DNA of 64,000 bases from Pseudomonadota bacterium (GCA_021782365.1 JAJXVB010000008.1:1-64000), one strand, 5' to 3'; counted from the stretch's first letter, positions 1 to 6,913 are shown. Numbers and translations are program-made. Notes: generated by a model from the letters alone, not told the origin.

Positions 1-47
1 AATAAATTTAGCATCGTCCGAGTTATTTGTGGGTGATTTTTAGTTTT

Positions 48-500
48 TTAGTTTGGAATTTTATCTTTATCAAGCGCTGCCTGAAGGAAACGGTAGAACT
101 TTCTGCAGGATGCATCAAAGGCATCTTGTTGCGGTTCAGAGAGTTGGGGGCAGATAAGCGGGCCACCCTCTTCTTCAAGGAGATCGAAGGTCACTTTCTC
201 GACGGGTTCGCGGCGAAGAGACGGGTCATCATTAAGACGTCGTATCACCTCGCCGCCAAGCATCCACATATGGTCGCGATGACGGCGTAATGTTTTAGGA
301 GCAAGTTTTGTGGTCAACAGATATAACAAGAATGGCTTGAGGAATTCGACAATTTCACGCCCTGGCGCAATGTCGAGTTCTTCGCCTGCCCAACTTCTTG
401 GCCAGCCATCCATGTCCGGGCAGAACTGGAGTAATCTGCAAGCGTCATTATCTTCTGTGACAATTGCCCCCTTGTTTCCTTTTTTTATTTCTTTGGACAT
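48..500 (-). CDS. Hypothetical protein next to an ISL3 element
   Basis: A 150-residue soluble protein of unknown function. It has an acidic N-terminal half with many Trp and Asp/Glu residues, then a basic helical stretch (KTLRRHRDHMWMLGGE), then a helical C-terminus rich in Phe, Gln and Lys. No signal peptide, membrane segment or catalytic motif is recognised. The ATG at 500 is preferred to an in-frame GTG at 509. Its 5' end overlaps, head to head, the start of the decayed ISL3 transposase (ATG at 499). It may be a passenger gene of that element or an island gene into which the element moved; the sequence does not decide. Confidence 0.6.
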   Translation of the reverse strand: MSKEIKKGNKGAIVTEDNDACRLLQFCPDMDGWPRSWAGEELDIAPGREIVEFLKPFLLYLLTTKLAPKTLRRHRDHMWMLGGEVIRRLNDDPSLRREPVEKVTFDLLEEEGGPLICPQLSEPQQDAFDASCRKFYRFLQAALDKDKIPN

Positions 501-1743
501 GTTAATCACTCGCTTGCTAAATGAATGCTATCACTTCCCCGGTTTTGTCTATGAGAATACCCGGCTAACCGAAAACAAAAAAGCAGTCGAGGTTGATGTG
601 CGGGAGAGGATTCGTTCAAAGCCTATCTGCTCTGTTTGTCATGAACCAGGCCCATGCTATGACCACCTCTCCTGTAGACGGTTTGAATTTATTCCCATAT
701 GGGGCTTTGCCGTATTTTTTCTATACTGCATGAGGCGGGTTAATTGCTCTACCTGCGGCGTCAAAGTCGAAGAAGTTCCATGGGGAACCGGTAAGCACAC
801 CCTGTGTGCAATGCCTATATGCTACACCTTGCGCACTGGGCTCGGAAGCTATCGTGGAAGGAAACAGCAGAGAGTTTCCACACCAGTTGGGATAAGGTCG
901 TTCAGTCTGTACAGTACGTGGTGAAATGGGGGTTGGAGCATCGTGAACTGGGTACGATTCGCGCCATTGGTGTCGATGAAATTCAGTATGGGAATGGGCA
1001 TCAATACGTGACCCTGGTTTACCAGATCGAGGCCGGCTGTATTCGATTGCTTTGGATTGGGAAGGAGCGAACGATGGAAAGCTTCGAGAAGTTCTTCGCC
1101 CTGATAGGCAAGGAACTGGCGGAGAAAATAGAGTTTGTTTGCTCCGATATGTGGAAACCTTATTTGACCTTGATCGAGAAGCATTGCACGAATGCGCTGA
1201 ACATCCTGGATAGGTTCCACGTCGTTGCCAAACTGAATAAGTCGCTTGATGAGGTACGGGCCTCCGAAGCAAAAAAGATGGTTCACGACGGCTACGAACC
1301 TGTACTGAAAAAATCGAGATGGTGCCTGCTCAAAAAACCAGAAAACCTGACTGACCATCAGCGAGTGAAATTACGCGAAGTCCTTCGCTACAATTTGAAG
1401 AGCGTTCGAGCCTACCTGTATAAGGAAGACTTCCAGCGATTCTGGGAATATGAATCACCAGTCTGGGCGGGGAAATTCCTGGATCAATGGTGCAAGGATG
1501 TGATGCGCTCAAAAATAGATCCGCTGAAAAAATTCGTCGGCACGCTACGAAATCATCGAGAACTTTTGCTCAACTATTTCAGAGCCAAAAAAGCATTTTC
1601 GAGCGGTGTTGTTGAGGGATTAAATAACCAGAGTCATTAGGAGAAAAGCTTACGGTTATAAGACTTACGAAATGCTAGAACTGTCGCTATATCATGTACT
1701 TGGAAAACTACCCGAGCCCGAACTCAACCACAGATTTTTTTAA
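499..1743 (+). pseudogene. ISL3-family transposase, broken by two frameshifts
   Basis: The N-terminal part (499 to about 805) carries the ISL3 zinc-finger, with CxxC pairs in CSVCHEPGP and VNCSTCG. It then switches frame at a TG-repeat near 803-808 (CTGTGTGC, apparently one extra TG). The main part (to about 1630) is the DDE domain, with GVDEIQYG, VCSDMWKPY and VVEGLNN supplying the acidic residues. A second frameshift at about 1629-1633, seemingly a loss of about five bases, moves the conserved C-terminus (KAYGYKTYEMLELSLYHVLGKLPEPEL begins in the new frame) out of register; that frame stops at 1743. Two independent lesions argue for a dead transposase rather than programmed frameshifting. 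Clear terminal inverted repeats were not found. Confidence 0.85.
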
Positions 1744-1754
1744 CGAATCTAAAT

Positions 1755-2216
1755 TTATGATGCCCGTTTCAATCGTGCCGTTAGGTTTGTTACGTCCTTT
1801 TCTGTGAGGCCTGTTTTACCGTCCACAACATAGAGGCTGGGGAGTTCTGTAATTTCTTCGGTTTCATGAAAAAAAAGTTCAGGTGCGTCATCAATTGCAA
1901 TCCAATCGCCAGCATAATTGCTGTTGGCGGTAAGCCAACATCTAATTTCTAAGTCACGCTGGCCATAATAAGTATTCAACTTAATATTTGGGGTGTTGCC
2001 AATAAATCGAGATGACAAATCTTCACCTCCCCCAGCCGTGACAAATTCAAGCAATTCGTCGAATGCATGAAAGACTTTCCATGAAGTTGAAAATACAACT
2101 TGTACATCCGGGCATGACCGCAAAATTTCCCACAACAGATTTTTTCTACTAAAGGTGGATGTGGAACCGCATGTCTGTGGATGCAACACGCCATCAAAGT
2201 CGAGAAAAATTAACAT
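1755..2216 (-). CDS. HAD-superfamily phosphatase-like protein (HAD_SAK type)
   Basis: A 153-residue single-domain HAD-fold protein. The N-terminus shows the nucleophile motif FLDFDGVLHP, with Asp as nucleophile and Asp+2 as acid/base. Motif II follows as VFSTSW, and a C-terminal acidic motif as WIAIDDAPELFF. This arrangement resembles the HAD domains found in RNA-repair (Swiss Army Knife) proteins and phage/island phosphatases; the substrate is unknown. The ATG at 2216 is chosen because GGGGGA lies just upstream and HAD motif I sits right at the N-terminus. The upstream in-frame extension to 2273 lacks such support. The ribosome binding site lies in a GC-rich stem (2221-2239). Confidence 0.75.
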   Translation of the reverse strand: MLIFLDFDGVLHPQTCGSTSTFSRKNLLWEILRSCPDVQVVFSTSWKVFHAFDELLEFVTAGGGEDLSSRFIGNTPNIKLNTYYGQRDLEIRCWLTANSNYAGDWIAIDDAPELFFHETEEITELPSLYVVDGKTGLTEKDVTNLTARLKRAS

Positions 2217-2220
2217 GAAT

Positions 2221-2239
2221 CCCCCGGGTTTTGAGGGGG
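2221..2239 (-). promoter_or_regulatory. Hairpin sequestering the HAD gene ribosome binding site
   Basis: On the minus strand CCCCC and GGGGG, separated by nine bases, can pair immediately before the ATG at 2216. The GGGGG arm is also the Shine-Dalgarno sequence. The hairpin is seen directly; translational control is inference. Confidence 0.35.
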
Positions 2240-2289
2240 CTCTAATTCCTGAGTGAATAGAGCCATGAAGCAATCAAATAAATTTTCAA

Positions 2290-2541
2290 TCACTTGTTTC
2301 GTACCACAGCAAACATTGCCTTGATCTCCTTTAAGAACTCCGTTCTGAAGCCCATCCAGAGATCAAGACGGTTTTGAGGATCTGACAGTCCCAGCAACAC
2401 CGCGAACAATCCAAGGAGGAGAGAAACCGTTATCCCTACAACGATTACGACTGCCTTCCAAAATTCTAGCTTGAAGTACATCACCAATATGGCAGTCGCA
2501 ATCGCCAGGACCATCATTGTAAAAATCGATGTCCAGGACAT
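2290..2541 (-). CDS. Small two-helix membrane protein, third gene of island operon
   Basis: An 83-residue protein of unknown function. Two hydrophobic segments lie at about residues 4-22 and 28-50, with a short polar link. They are followed by a charged C-terminal tail (DPQNRLDLWMGFRTEFLKE). It is the last gene of a three-gene minus-strand set, 21 bases after the 104-aa gene. The ATG at 2541 has AAGGAG six bases upstream; the adjacent ATG at 2544 is too close to it. No family recognised. It could be a holin-like or conjugation-associated protein, but nothing in the sequence proves either. Confidence 0.6.
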   Translation of the reverse strand: MSWTSIFTMMVLAIATAILVMYFKLEFWKAVVIVVGITVSLLLGLFAVLLGLSDPQNRLDLWMGFRTEFLKEIKAMFAVVRNK

Positions 2542-2562
2542 CATTGTCTCCTTGCTAATGCG

Positions 2563-2877
2563 CTATACCCATTTGGTTTTCACCCAATACAGCACGGCCT
2601 GAAAACCTACGAACAGCACGCCGCAGGTGACGGCCAGCGAAACATTTCCTTTGGCGGATTCTATGCCCGCCAGGAAAACATAGAGGTACATCATCATTCG
2701 CGTGTCGGATGCGAACTTCTCATATTGGCGCTTGCTCAACTTGAAGTTCCGGATGTGCTGCAGGAAGGAGAAATCCGGCGTCTCCTGCATCTTTGACCAT
2801 ACCGCCCAAGCGACTAAAGCTATTGCCCAAACGGTTACGATTCCCATTGATACGTAAATTGCCATTTCCATTGTCAT
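2563..2877 (-). CDS. Small membrane protein, second gene of island operon
   Basis: A 104-residue protein of unknown function. One strongly hydrophobic segment lies near residues 5-27. A polar, basic central region (FKLSKRQYEKFASD) is followed by hydrophobic stretches at about 61-75 and 80-98, ending in KTKWV. Its start overlaps the stop of the upstream 158-aa gene by four bases (ATGA), so the two are almost certainly co-translated. No recognised family or catalytic motif. Confidence 0.6.
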   Translation of the reverse strand: MTMEMAIYVSMGIVTVWAIALVAWAVWSKMQETPDFSFLQHIRNFKLSKRQYEKFASDTRMMMYLYVFLAGIESAKGNVSLAVTCGVLFVGFQAVLYWVKTKWV

Positions 2878-3350
2878 GATTTTTTTCCTTTCTGTTGTTG
2901 TTTCTTTGCTCTGAAAAGGGCATAACCTATCAGGATCACCATGGTGAACACGACTGCATAAATAACCCGTTGAATTAGCCGCGCTCGCTGCTGCATGGGG
3001 GTGTCCGGCAATACCTCGCCCGTGTCTGCATTGGCCAGCACTGCGGCCGACGACAGCGTGACGAATCGATCGTCATCCAGCAGGATCACCCCATCCGAAC
3101 CCAGGAATCCGGATCGGTATCTTGCAATGATTGAGCAGCCTGATGTCTCGCGCTTTGGAACCAGTCCAAGGCTTGAGATGTTGCTGCATCCCTGTTGCGT
3201 CAGGATCAGCTTATGCGGATTCATGTTCAGATACCAGCTCTCCTGGGATAAGACGATCATGCAAAGGAGCGAGACGAACAGGGCAATGAGGGGCATGGTT
3301 ACCGTCATGTTTTGCTGCTTCGGTTTGTTTGAAATTTCTGTTTGCTTCAT
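2874..3350 (-). CDS. Membrane-anchored protein with periplasmic domain, first gene of island operon
   Basis: A 158-residue protein of unknown function. A short cytoplasmic N-terminus is followed by a membrane segment at about residues 17-36. An extracytoplasmic domain of about 90 residues contains two cysteines (QQGCSN and TSGCSI) that could form a disulfide. A second membrane segment lies near 128-147, and the Lys/Gln-rich cytoplasmic tail ends KGKKS. AGGAG lies nine bases before the ATG. It heads a tightly packed operon with two smaller membrane proteins, suggesting a membrane complex encoded by the island. That is inference only. Confidence 0.6.
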   Translation of the reverse strand: MKQTEISNKPKQQNMTVTMPLIALFVSLLCMIVLSQESWYLNMNPHKLILTQQGCSNISSLGLVPKRETSGCSIIARYRSGFLGSDGVILLDDDRFVTLSSAAVLANADTGEVLPDTPMQQRARLIQRVIYAVVFTMVILIGYALFRAKKQQQKGKKS

Positions 3351-3450
3351 TATTTTTTTCTCCTGTTGGAATCTAGAATGAAGTGCGCTTCATTCTGGTT
3401 TTCACGTGCATAAGTAATTACGATTAAATATCAAAATCTCGGGTGCTTTC

Positions 3451-3472
3451 CGCTTGGCAAGCTTGCCAAGCG
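3451..3472. repeat. Perfect 22-bp palindrome downstream of the HD gene
   Basis: CGCTTGGCAAG is immediately followed by its reverse complement, with no loop. It sits eight bases beyond the stop of the HD-domain gene and upstream of the three-gene membrane operon. It could act as a bidirectional transcription terminator (no long T run follows on either strand) or as a dimeric protein site. Function unknown. Confidence 0.5.
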
Positions 3473-3479
3473 CCTTTGT

Positions 3480-4430
3480 TCAGCTAAAGTCCTCTGCAGG
3501 AAGCGTGAAGGGCTTTCCCTTGCGATGTGGATGCCTTCCTCCCCAGCCGCCCGCCCGGCTTGCCAGTTCTGCAGTCAATGCACTCTCTCCGCTCAATCGG
3601 TCAGCCATCGACAACAGGGTTGCCTCCGGCGTCACTGGCGAGCGGATGCCCAGCCATTCGGCATTGGGCGCTGCGGTCAGAGCATGCAGCAATGACAGGT
3701 GATGCCTTTCAGACAGATTAACCCGGTTTTTCGCCATTGCAACTGCAATCCACTCCAGCACCGTATGCCGATGTCCCACCAGTTTTCCGCGGTCAGTCAT
3801 GCACCAATTGCCGTTGCCCCAGGTATCGTATTCGGCGGCCTTGCCTGCATCGTGTAGCAGGGCTGCTGCCAGACTGATGCCGAGGTTGGCTTGTGGATAG
3901 CGGCTGGCCAGCAGCCTCACCATCTCGCCCACCTCGACGGTATGACGCAGGTTGCCGTTGCGACTGGCATGATGGTCGCGCATCGAGGCAGGCCGGTCGC
4001 AGAACAGCCGAAAACGCACGCCGTCCCAGAAGATCGCGCAGATCAGCTGCCGTAAGTTGTCCGGTAGTGTGTCGACCAGTTTTCTGGCCTTGCTCACCAA
4101 AGACCTGTCCTTTACCCAGCGGGGTGGCACCGTCTCAAACGGATTCACGCCTTTGACCGGATGTTCCAGCAGCACCAGCCGTGATATCTGGAGCGCCCCC
4201 TTGATCATGAGGGCGGGGAGTTTCCACCGCACCGAAACCAGCATATCTGCGCGCAGCCGGATGTCCGGTTGCGATCTGTTAAAAGTCACGGTCAGTTGTG
4301 CCTTGTCGTGATACAGCTCGACCCGGTAGCTAACACCCTTACCGTATTGCATCGGCACGCAGCTTGTAGAAACGATGCGGAACACATCGGGCATGCTGTC
4401 GATCGGCGGAATGGTATGTTCATTGAGCAT
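3480..4430 (-). CDS. OB-fold plus HD-domain protein, YhaM-like nuclease/phosphohydrolase
   Basis: A 316-residue protein. Residues about 20-105 look like a nucleic-acid-binding OB fold. The HD domain follows: DHHASRNGNLRHTVEVGEM, then ALLHDAGKAAEYDTW for the metal-binding HD pair, then LVGHRHTVLEW, then a C-terminal block with SPVTPEATLLSMADRL. This order matches YhaM 3'-5' exoribonucleases; the HHx..LxHT motif also recalls the HD part of MOBH relaxases, so a conjugation role is an alternative. The ATG at 4430 has GAGGAGA upstream and overlaps the integrase stop, showing translational coupling. The coupling suggests a role in island maintenance or transfer. Confidence 0.7.
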   Translation of the reverse strand: MLNEHTIPPIDSMPDVFRIVSTSCVPMQYGKGVSYRVELYHDKAQLTVTFNRSQPDIRLRADMLVSVRWKLPALMIKGALQISRLVLLEHPVKGVNPFETVPPRWVKDRSLVSKARKLVDTLPDNLRQLICAIFWDGVRFRLFCDRPASMRDHHASRNGNLRHTVEVGEMVRLLASRYPQANLGISLAAALLHDAGKAAEYDTWGNGNWCMTDRGKLVGHRHTVLEWIAVAMAKNRVNLSERHHLSLLHALTAAPNAEWLGIRSPVTPEATLLSMADRLSGESALTAELASRAGGWGGRHPHRKGKPFTLPAEDFS

Positions 4431-5742
4431 GGCGGTTCTCCTCAATATGCGTTTTGGTTTTCCTGGCAGACTCACCGGGTTCAGCCACACTTGGCGCGAC
4501 GGGGGCACGATGCGTACCTGCCGCGTTCTGCATCAACAATCGCTCGAATGCGCTACCATCCTGACGAGTCAGGTTGGGTACATAACGCGAATACACCCGG
4601 AACAGCATCTCGGTGGTGGTGTGCCCCATCTGTCGTGCGATCCACTCTGGCGCCTCACCGGAAGCCAGCCATAAGGTGGCTGCTGTGTGGCGGCATTGGT
4701 AAGGACGCCGTTTCTCGAGATTGAGATGGCGTAGCAGGGGATACCACACCCGATTCGTGACGTTCTTGTGGTCGAGTGTTGTGCCTGTGCGGGTGCAGAA
4801 GACATACTCATTCATGCCTCGCGTTGCTGCCTCCTGCGCCTTGAGTGCGTCAAATACTGCTTGTGACATCTGGATGTCGCGCTGGGAACCGTCGTTCTTG
4901 GTGTACTCTTCGTCACCCAGTACGATCGTTTCCCGGACAAGGATCAACCGTCGCTCGAAGTCGACATACTTCCATTTCAGTCCGTCTATTTCTCCTGTAC
5001 GCATTCCGGTGAAGAAGCGCAGAGCAAAGTAGTTACGGAAATCCTTGCGTACCGTGTTCAGAATTCGCATGACTTCATCTAGTGTAAAAGGTTGGACGTC
5101 CGAGCGTTTCACCTTCAGCTGTTTGATATTCTGGAACGGTGTGCGAAAATTGAAGCGGTCGGCGGCTTCATTGATGATCTGTCTCAACAAGTTAACTAAC
5201 ACGTTGATGCGGCGATTCGACAGTTTTGAAATCTTGCCCTGTGCGTTGACTTTGGCGAGTTCTGCACGGTAAGCAAGGACATCTGCCTTGGTGATTCTGC
5301 CGACCTCCTTATCTCCGAATTTCGGAAGAAGCTGATTGTCGATGTCATATCGAATGTTCAGTTTGTGTGATCGTCTCCATTCCACCTCTTTTTCCTGGTA
5401 CCAGATTTCCGCGAAGCTCCTTAGGGACGGCGTGTCTTGTATACCGTCCATGGCATCCAGAGGTGGTAAATCGGAATTGTTAACCTCTGCATCGTACGCT
5501 TGTCCTGCCGTTGCGGATTGCTGTGTTGAGAGCTTCAGTCCATTCCGGCTGTTCGGGAAGAATCGCTGGTATTCAAACGTGCCAGCCTGGATTTCAGCTT
5601 CGATCCGGTCAAGGATCTTCTGAACCCGTTTGCGGTTTGGTGCGGTGTCCTGCAGCGCTGTTTGCTCACGGCATCGGGTTCCCTTGAAATAGAAGTCGAT
5701 GATCAGACAGCCGGTAGATTTTCGCACTTGAATGCTAGCCAT
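4420..5742 (-). CDS. int: Tyrosine-type site-specific integrase of the island
   Basis: A 440-residue tyrosine recombinase that would integrate and excise the island at the tRNA-Arg gene. The N-terminal 75 residues form an Arm-type DNA-binding domain (ASIQVRKSTGCLIIDFYFKG). Residues about 105-210 are the SAM-like core-binding domain (SLRSFAEIWYQEKEVEW). The catalytic domain shows FTGMRTGEIDGLKW (Arg I), YQCRHTAATLWLASG (His-x-x-Arg box region), GHTTTEMLFRVYSRY (second His/Trp box and the tyrosine). GGGGAGG precedes the ATG. Its start overlaps the excisionase-like gene by eight bases and its stop overlaps the HD gene, so the three form one operon. It appears intact. Confidence 0.9.
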   Translation of the reverse strand: MASIQVRKSTGCLIIDFYFKGTRCREQTALQDTAPNRKRVQKILDRIEAEIQAGTFEYQRFFPNSRNGLKLSTQQSATAGQAYDAEVNNSDLPPLDAMDGIQDTPSLRSFAEIWYQEKEVEWRRSHKLNIRYDIDNQLLPKFGDKEVGRITKADVLAYRAELAKVNAQGKISKLSNRRINVLVNLLRQIINEAADRFNFRTPFQNIKQLKVKRSDVQPFTLDEVMRILNTVRKDFRNYFALRFFTGMRTGEIDGLKWKYVDFERRLILVRETIVLGDEEYTKNDGSQRDIQMSQAVFDALKAQEAATRGMNEYVFCTRTGTTLDHKNVTNRVWYPLLRHLNLEKRRPYQCRHTAATLWLASGEAPEWIARQMGHTTTEMLFRVYSRYVPNLTRQDGSAFERLLMQNAAGTHRAPVAPSVAEPGESARKTKTHIEENRHAQ

Positions 5743-5962
5743 TGCAGACCTCCCCGTTAGCCATTGGGATTCCTAAAACATTGGAGGAGTCTTTCATGTC
5801 TTTTTCAATTGCTTCCCATATGTATAGGATTTTTCGCCCCCCAAATGGCCTGAAGTAATGAATTCCTTCTATCAAAACACTGTCCTTAAGGTTGCTGCGA
5901 ATTGTTCTTGGGTCGTAGTGAATACGCTCGGAAAGTCCTTCTGTTGTTAAGTAGGTGCTCAT
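5735..5962 (-). CDS. Excisionase-like small DNA-binding protein
   Basis: A 75-residue protein whose N-terminal half (TTEGLSERIHYDPRTIRSNL) fits the winged helix of phage excisionases and AlpA-like factors. The FRPFGGRKILYIWEAIEKDM segment resembles the wing-plus-C-terminal helix. It lies directly before and overlaps the integrase gene, the usual place for a recombination directionality factor. GGAG for its start is inside the end of a tiny upstream ORF. Function as Xis is inferred from size, fold and position. Confidence 0.65.
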   Translation of the reverse strand: MSTYLTTEGLSERIHYDPRTIRSNLKDSVLIEGIHYFRPFGGRKILYIWEAIEKDMKDSSNVLGIPMANGEVCNG

Positions 5963-5964
5963 AA

Positions 5965-6036
5965 TCAGTCTCCTGTAGTTGTACTTTTATACTTGGTTGC
6001 AGTTGTGGATCTTTTGCTGGTCATAGTCAGTGACAT
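5965..6036 (-). CDS. Possible 23-residue leader peptide before the excisionase gene
   Basis: A very short ORF starts at an ATG preceded by a strong GAGAGGAG. It encodes a Thr/Lys/Ser-rich peptide (MSLTMTSKRSTTATK then YKSTTTGD) and stops two bases before the excisionase ATG. The excisionase ribosome binding site lies inside its last codons, so translation of the leader would control access to the next gene. Real expression is unproven. Confidence 0.4.
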   Translation of the reverse strand: MSLTMTSKRSTTATKYKSTTTGD

Positions 6037-6107
6037 TTTTCTCCTCTCAAATTAAAATTAACGCAGGAAGAACAAAAGATAGATAAGGCAAATTTTGTTC
6101 ATTCAGA

Positions 6108-6120
6108 ATGTATATTACAT
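6108..6120. promoter_or_regulatory. Candidate operator in the divergent excisionase/regulator gap
   Basis: ATGTA-tat-TACAT is a short dyad in the AT-rich gap between the excisionase operon and the Xre-type regulator gene. It could be the binding site of that regulator. The dyad is short, so chance is possible. Confidence 0.3.
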
Positions 6121-6132
6121 TAATAAAATTCA

Positions 6133-6160
6133 TTGTCAAGATACAAAATACATCTAAAAT
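6133..6160 (+). promoter_or_regulatory. Candidate sigma-70 promoter of the Xre-type regulator
   Basis: TTGTCA and TAAAAT separated by 16 bases lie 24 bases before the regulator start, in strongly AT-rich DNA. It is a good match by eye to a sigma-70 promoter. Confidence 0.45.
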
Positions 6161-6183
6161 AAATTATATTCTTGGAGGGAGTT

Positions 6184-6399
6184 TTGGTTAAGTGTCACTT
6201 ATCTCGAATGATGGGCGAGAAAAAGCTGAAGGTGATCGATGTGGCGCGTGAAACTGGCCTACATCGAAATACGGTTGATTTGCTTTATAACGAAAAAGCT
6301 ATTCGAGTAGATCTTGAGACGATTGAAAAGCTATGCAAATTATTTAATTGCAGTGTCGGGGATTTGTTTGAATATATTCCAGAAGAAGGAACCAGTTAA
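6184..6399 (+). CDS. Xre/Cro-family HTH regulator of the island
   Basis: A 71-residue helix-turn-helix protein of the small Cro/C1 type (HTH_26-like). Conserved features are the N-terminal KCHLSRMMGEKK, the HTH core VIDVARETGLHRNTVDLLY, and the C-terminal LCKLFNCSVGDLFEYIPEE. The start is TTG at 6184, because the strong GGAGGGAG site at 6174-6181 lies inside the longer reading that begins at 6172. It is divergent from the leader-excisionase-integrase operon and is the obvious candidate repressor of island excision genes. Control target inferred from position. Confidence 0.8.
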   Translation: MVKCHLSRMMGEKKLKVIDVARETGLHRNTVDLLYNEKAIRVDLETIEKLCKLFNCSVGDLFEYIPEEGTS

Positions 6400-6590
6400 T
6401 AACTGAACGGCGAAAAAATTCGGTTAACGAATTGAGTATATCCCCTCAGACCGTTCAAGCAATTTTCTTGCTGGGTCATTTCATCCGGAAAGAAATTTTT
6501 GCCGAAATTTTGGACAGCATGAATTCGTGAAATAATAGTCACGGGTGCTAAAGGTCAAATTTCACGAAAATTTCATGCATGTATTTTTTC

Positions 6591-6634
6591 GTGGTCACCA
6601 AATAGTCACGAAATAGTCACCAAAGGGTCACCGG
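6591..6634. repeat. Four GTCAC direct repeats at exact 11-bp period
   Basis: GTCAC occurs at 6594, 6605, 6616 and 6627, each followed by C or G and mostly by AAA. An isolated GTCAC lies at 6538 and another at 6664. The spacing equals about one helical turn, placing the repeats on one face of the DNA. They lie between the integrase operon and the tRNA 3' end, where integrase arm sites or excisionase sites are expected. Binding partner inferred. Confidence 0.6.
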
Positions 6635-6685
6635 AGAAGAATGCGATTTTGCAATGACTATTGGTCACAAGCGAAAATTCTTGAT

Positions 6686-6762
6686 TGGCGCGCCCGACAG
6701 GAATCGAACCTGTGACCCCCAGCTTCGGAAACTGGTACTCTATCCAACTGAGCTACGGGCGC
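6686..6762 (-). tRNA. tRNA-Arg, anticodon CCG
   Basis: Full cloverleaf on the minus strand. The acceptor strands GCGCCCG/CGGGCGC are followed by discriminator G and an encoded CCA (6686-6688). The D stem is GCTC/GAGT, the anticodon stem CCAGT/GCTGG with loop TTCCGAA (anticodon CCG), and the T arm ACAGG-TTCGATT-CCTGT. It reads CGG arginine codons. Its 3' end faces the integrase and is the likely integration target. Confidence 0.95.
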
Positions 6763-6787
6763 GGAGAGTGAAAATTGCAGAAATGAA

Positions 6788-6828
6788 CCAAGGGTCATTT
6801 TATCACGTTACGCCCGAATGACCCTTGG
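6788..6828. repeat. 12-bp inverted repeat overlapping tRNA-like unit 1
   Basis: CCAAGGGTCATT at 6788-6799 is the exact reverse complement of 6817-6828, with a 17-base loop that contains the 3' acceptor strand of the tRNA-like unit. One arm also forms the 3' anticodon-stem strand, so the hairpin and the tRNA-like fold exclude each other. Confidence 0.6.
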
Positions 6829-6868
6829 CTTCGGAAACCAATACTCTATCCAGCTGAGCTACGAGCGC
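6810..6868 (-). other. tRNA-Arg-like unit 1, without T arm
   Basis: A 59-base unit. The acceptor strands GCGCTCG/CGGGCGT pair fully (two G-U pairs). The D stem is GCTC/GAGT. The anticodon stem is TTGGT/GCCAA with the loop TTCCGAA unchanged. Compared with tRNA-Arg(CCG) three anticodon-stem pairs have changed on both sides and still pair. After the anticodon stem only GGGTCATT precedes the acceptor strand, so the T arm is missing. It is not a normal functional tRNA. Confidence 0.6.
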
Positions 6869-6913
6869 GTTGTTTTGATAGGCTGCCAAAAAGGCACGAC
6901 AGCCAAATTTGAA

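Larger units (their letters stand above)
1..6685. mobile_element. Genomic island segment abutting tRNA-Arg(CCG); left end outside window
   Basis: The stretch between the left edge and the 3' end of tRNA-Arg(CCG) holds a tyrosine integrase, an excisionase-like protein, a phage-type HTH regulator, a decayed ISL3 transposase and unknown genes. To the right of the tRNA the genes are ordinary housekeeping genes. The integrase module is the part closest to the tRNA 3' end, the usual arrangement of tRNA-targeting islands. No second copy of the tRNA 3' end is visible in 1-6685, so the other boundary is probably to the left of the window. The island call is inference from gene content and position. 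Confidence 0.6.

Noticed and set aside
799-812. Programmed ribosomal frameshift in the ISL3 transposase
   Set aside because: ISL3 elements normally encode a single-frame transposase, the site is a TG repeat rather than a slippery heptamer, and a second independent lesion exists near 1630.
310-924. Single 204-codon plus-strand ORF read as an independent gene
   Set aside because: Its first 60 codons are antisense to the 150-aa gene; only the part from 499 is meaningful and is the N-terminus of the frameshifted ISL3 transposase.
1-1758. Terminal inverted repeat of the ISL3 element (ATAAATTTAG at 2-11 against 1749-1758)
   Set aside because: The match is built around the self-complementary TAAATTTA in AT-rich DNA and is too short to call as IS ends.
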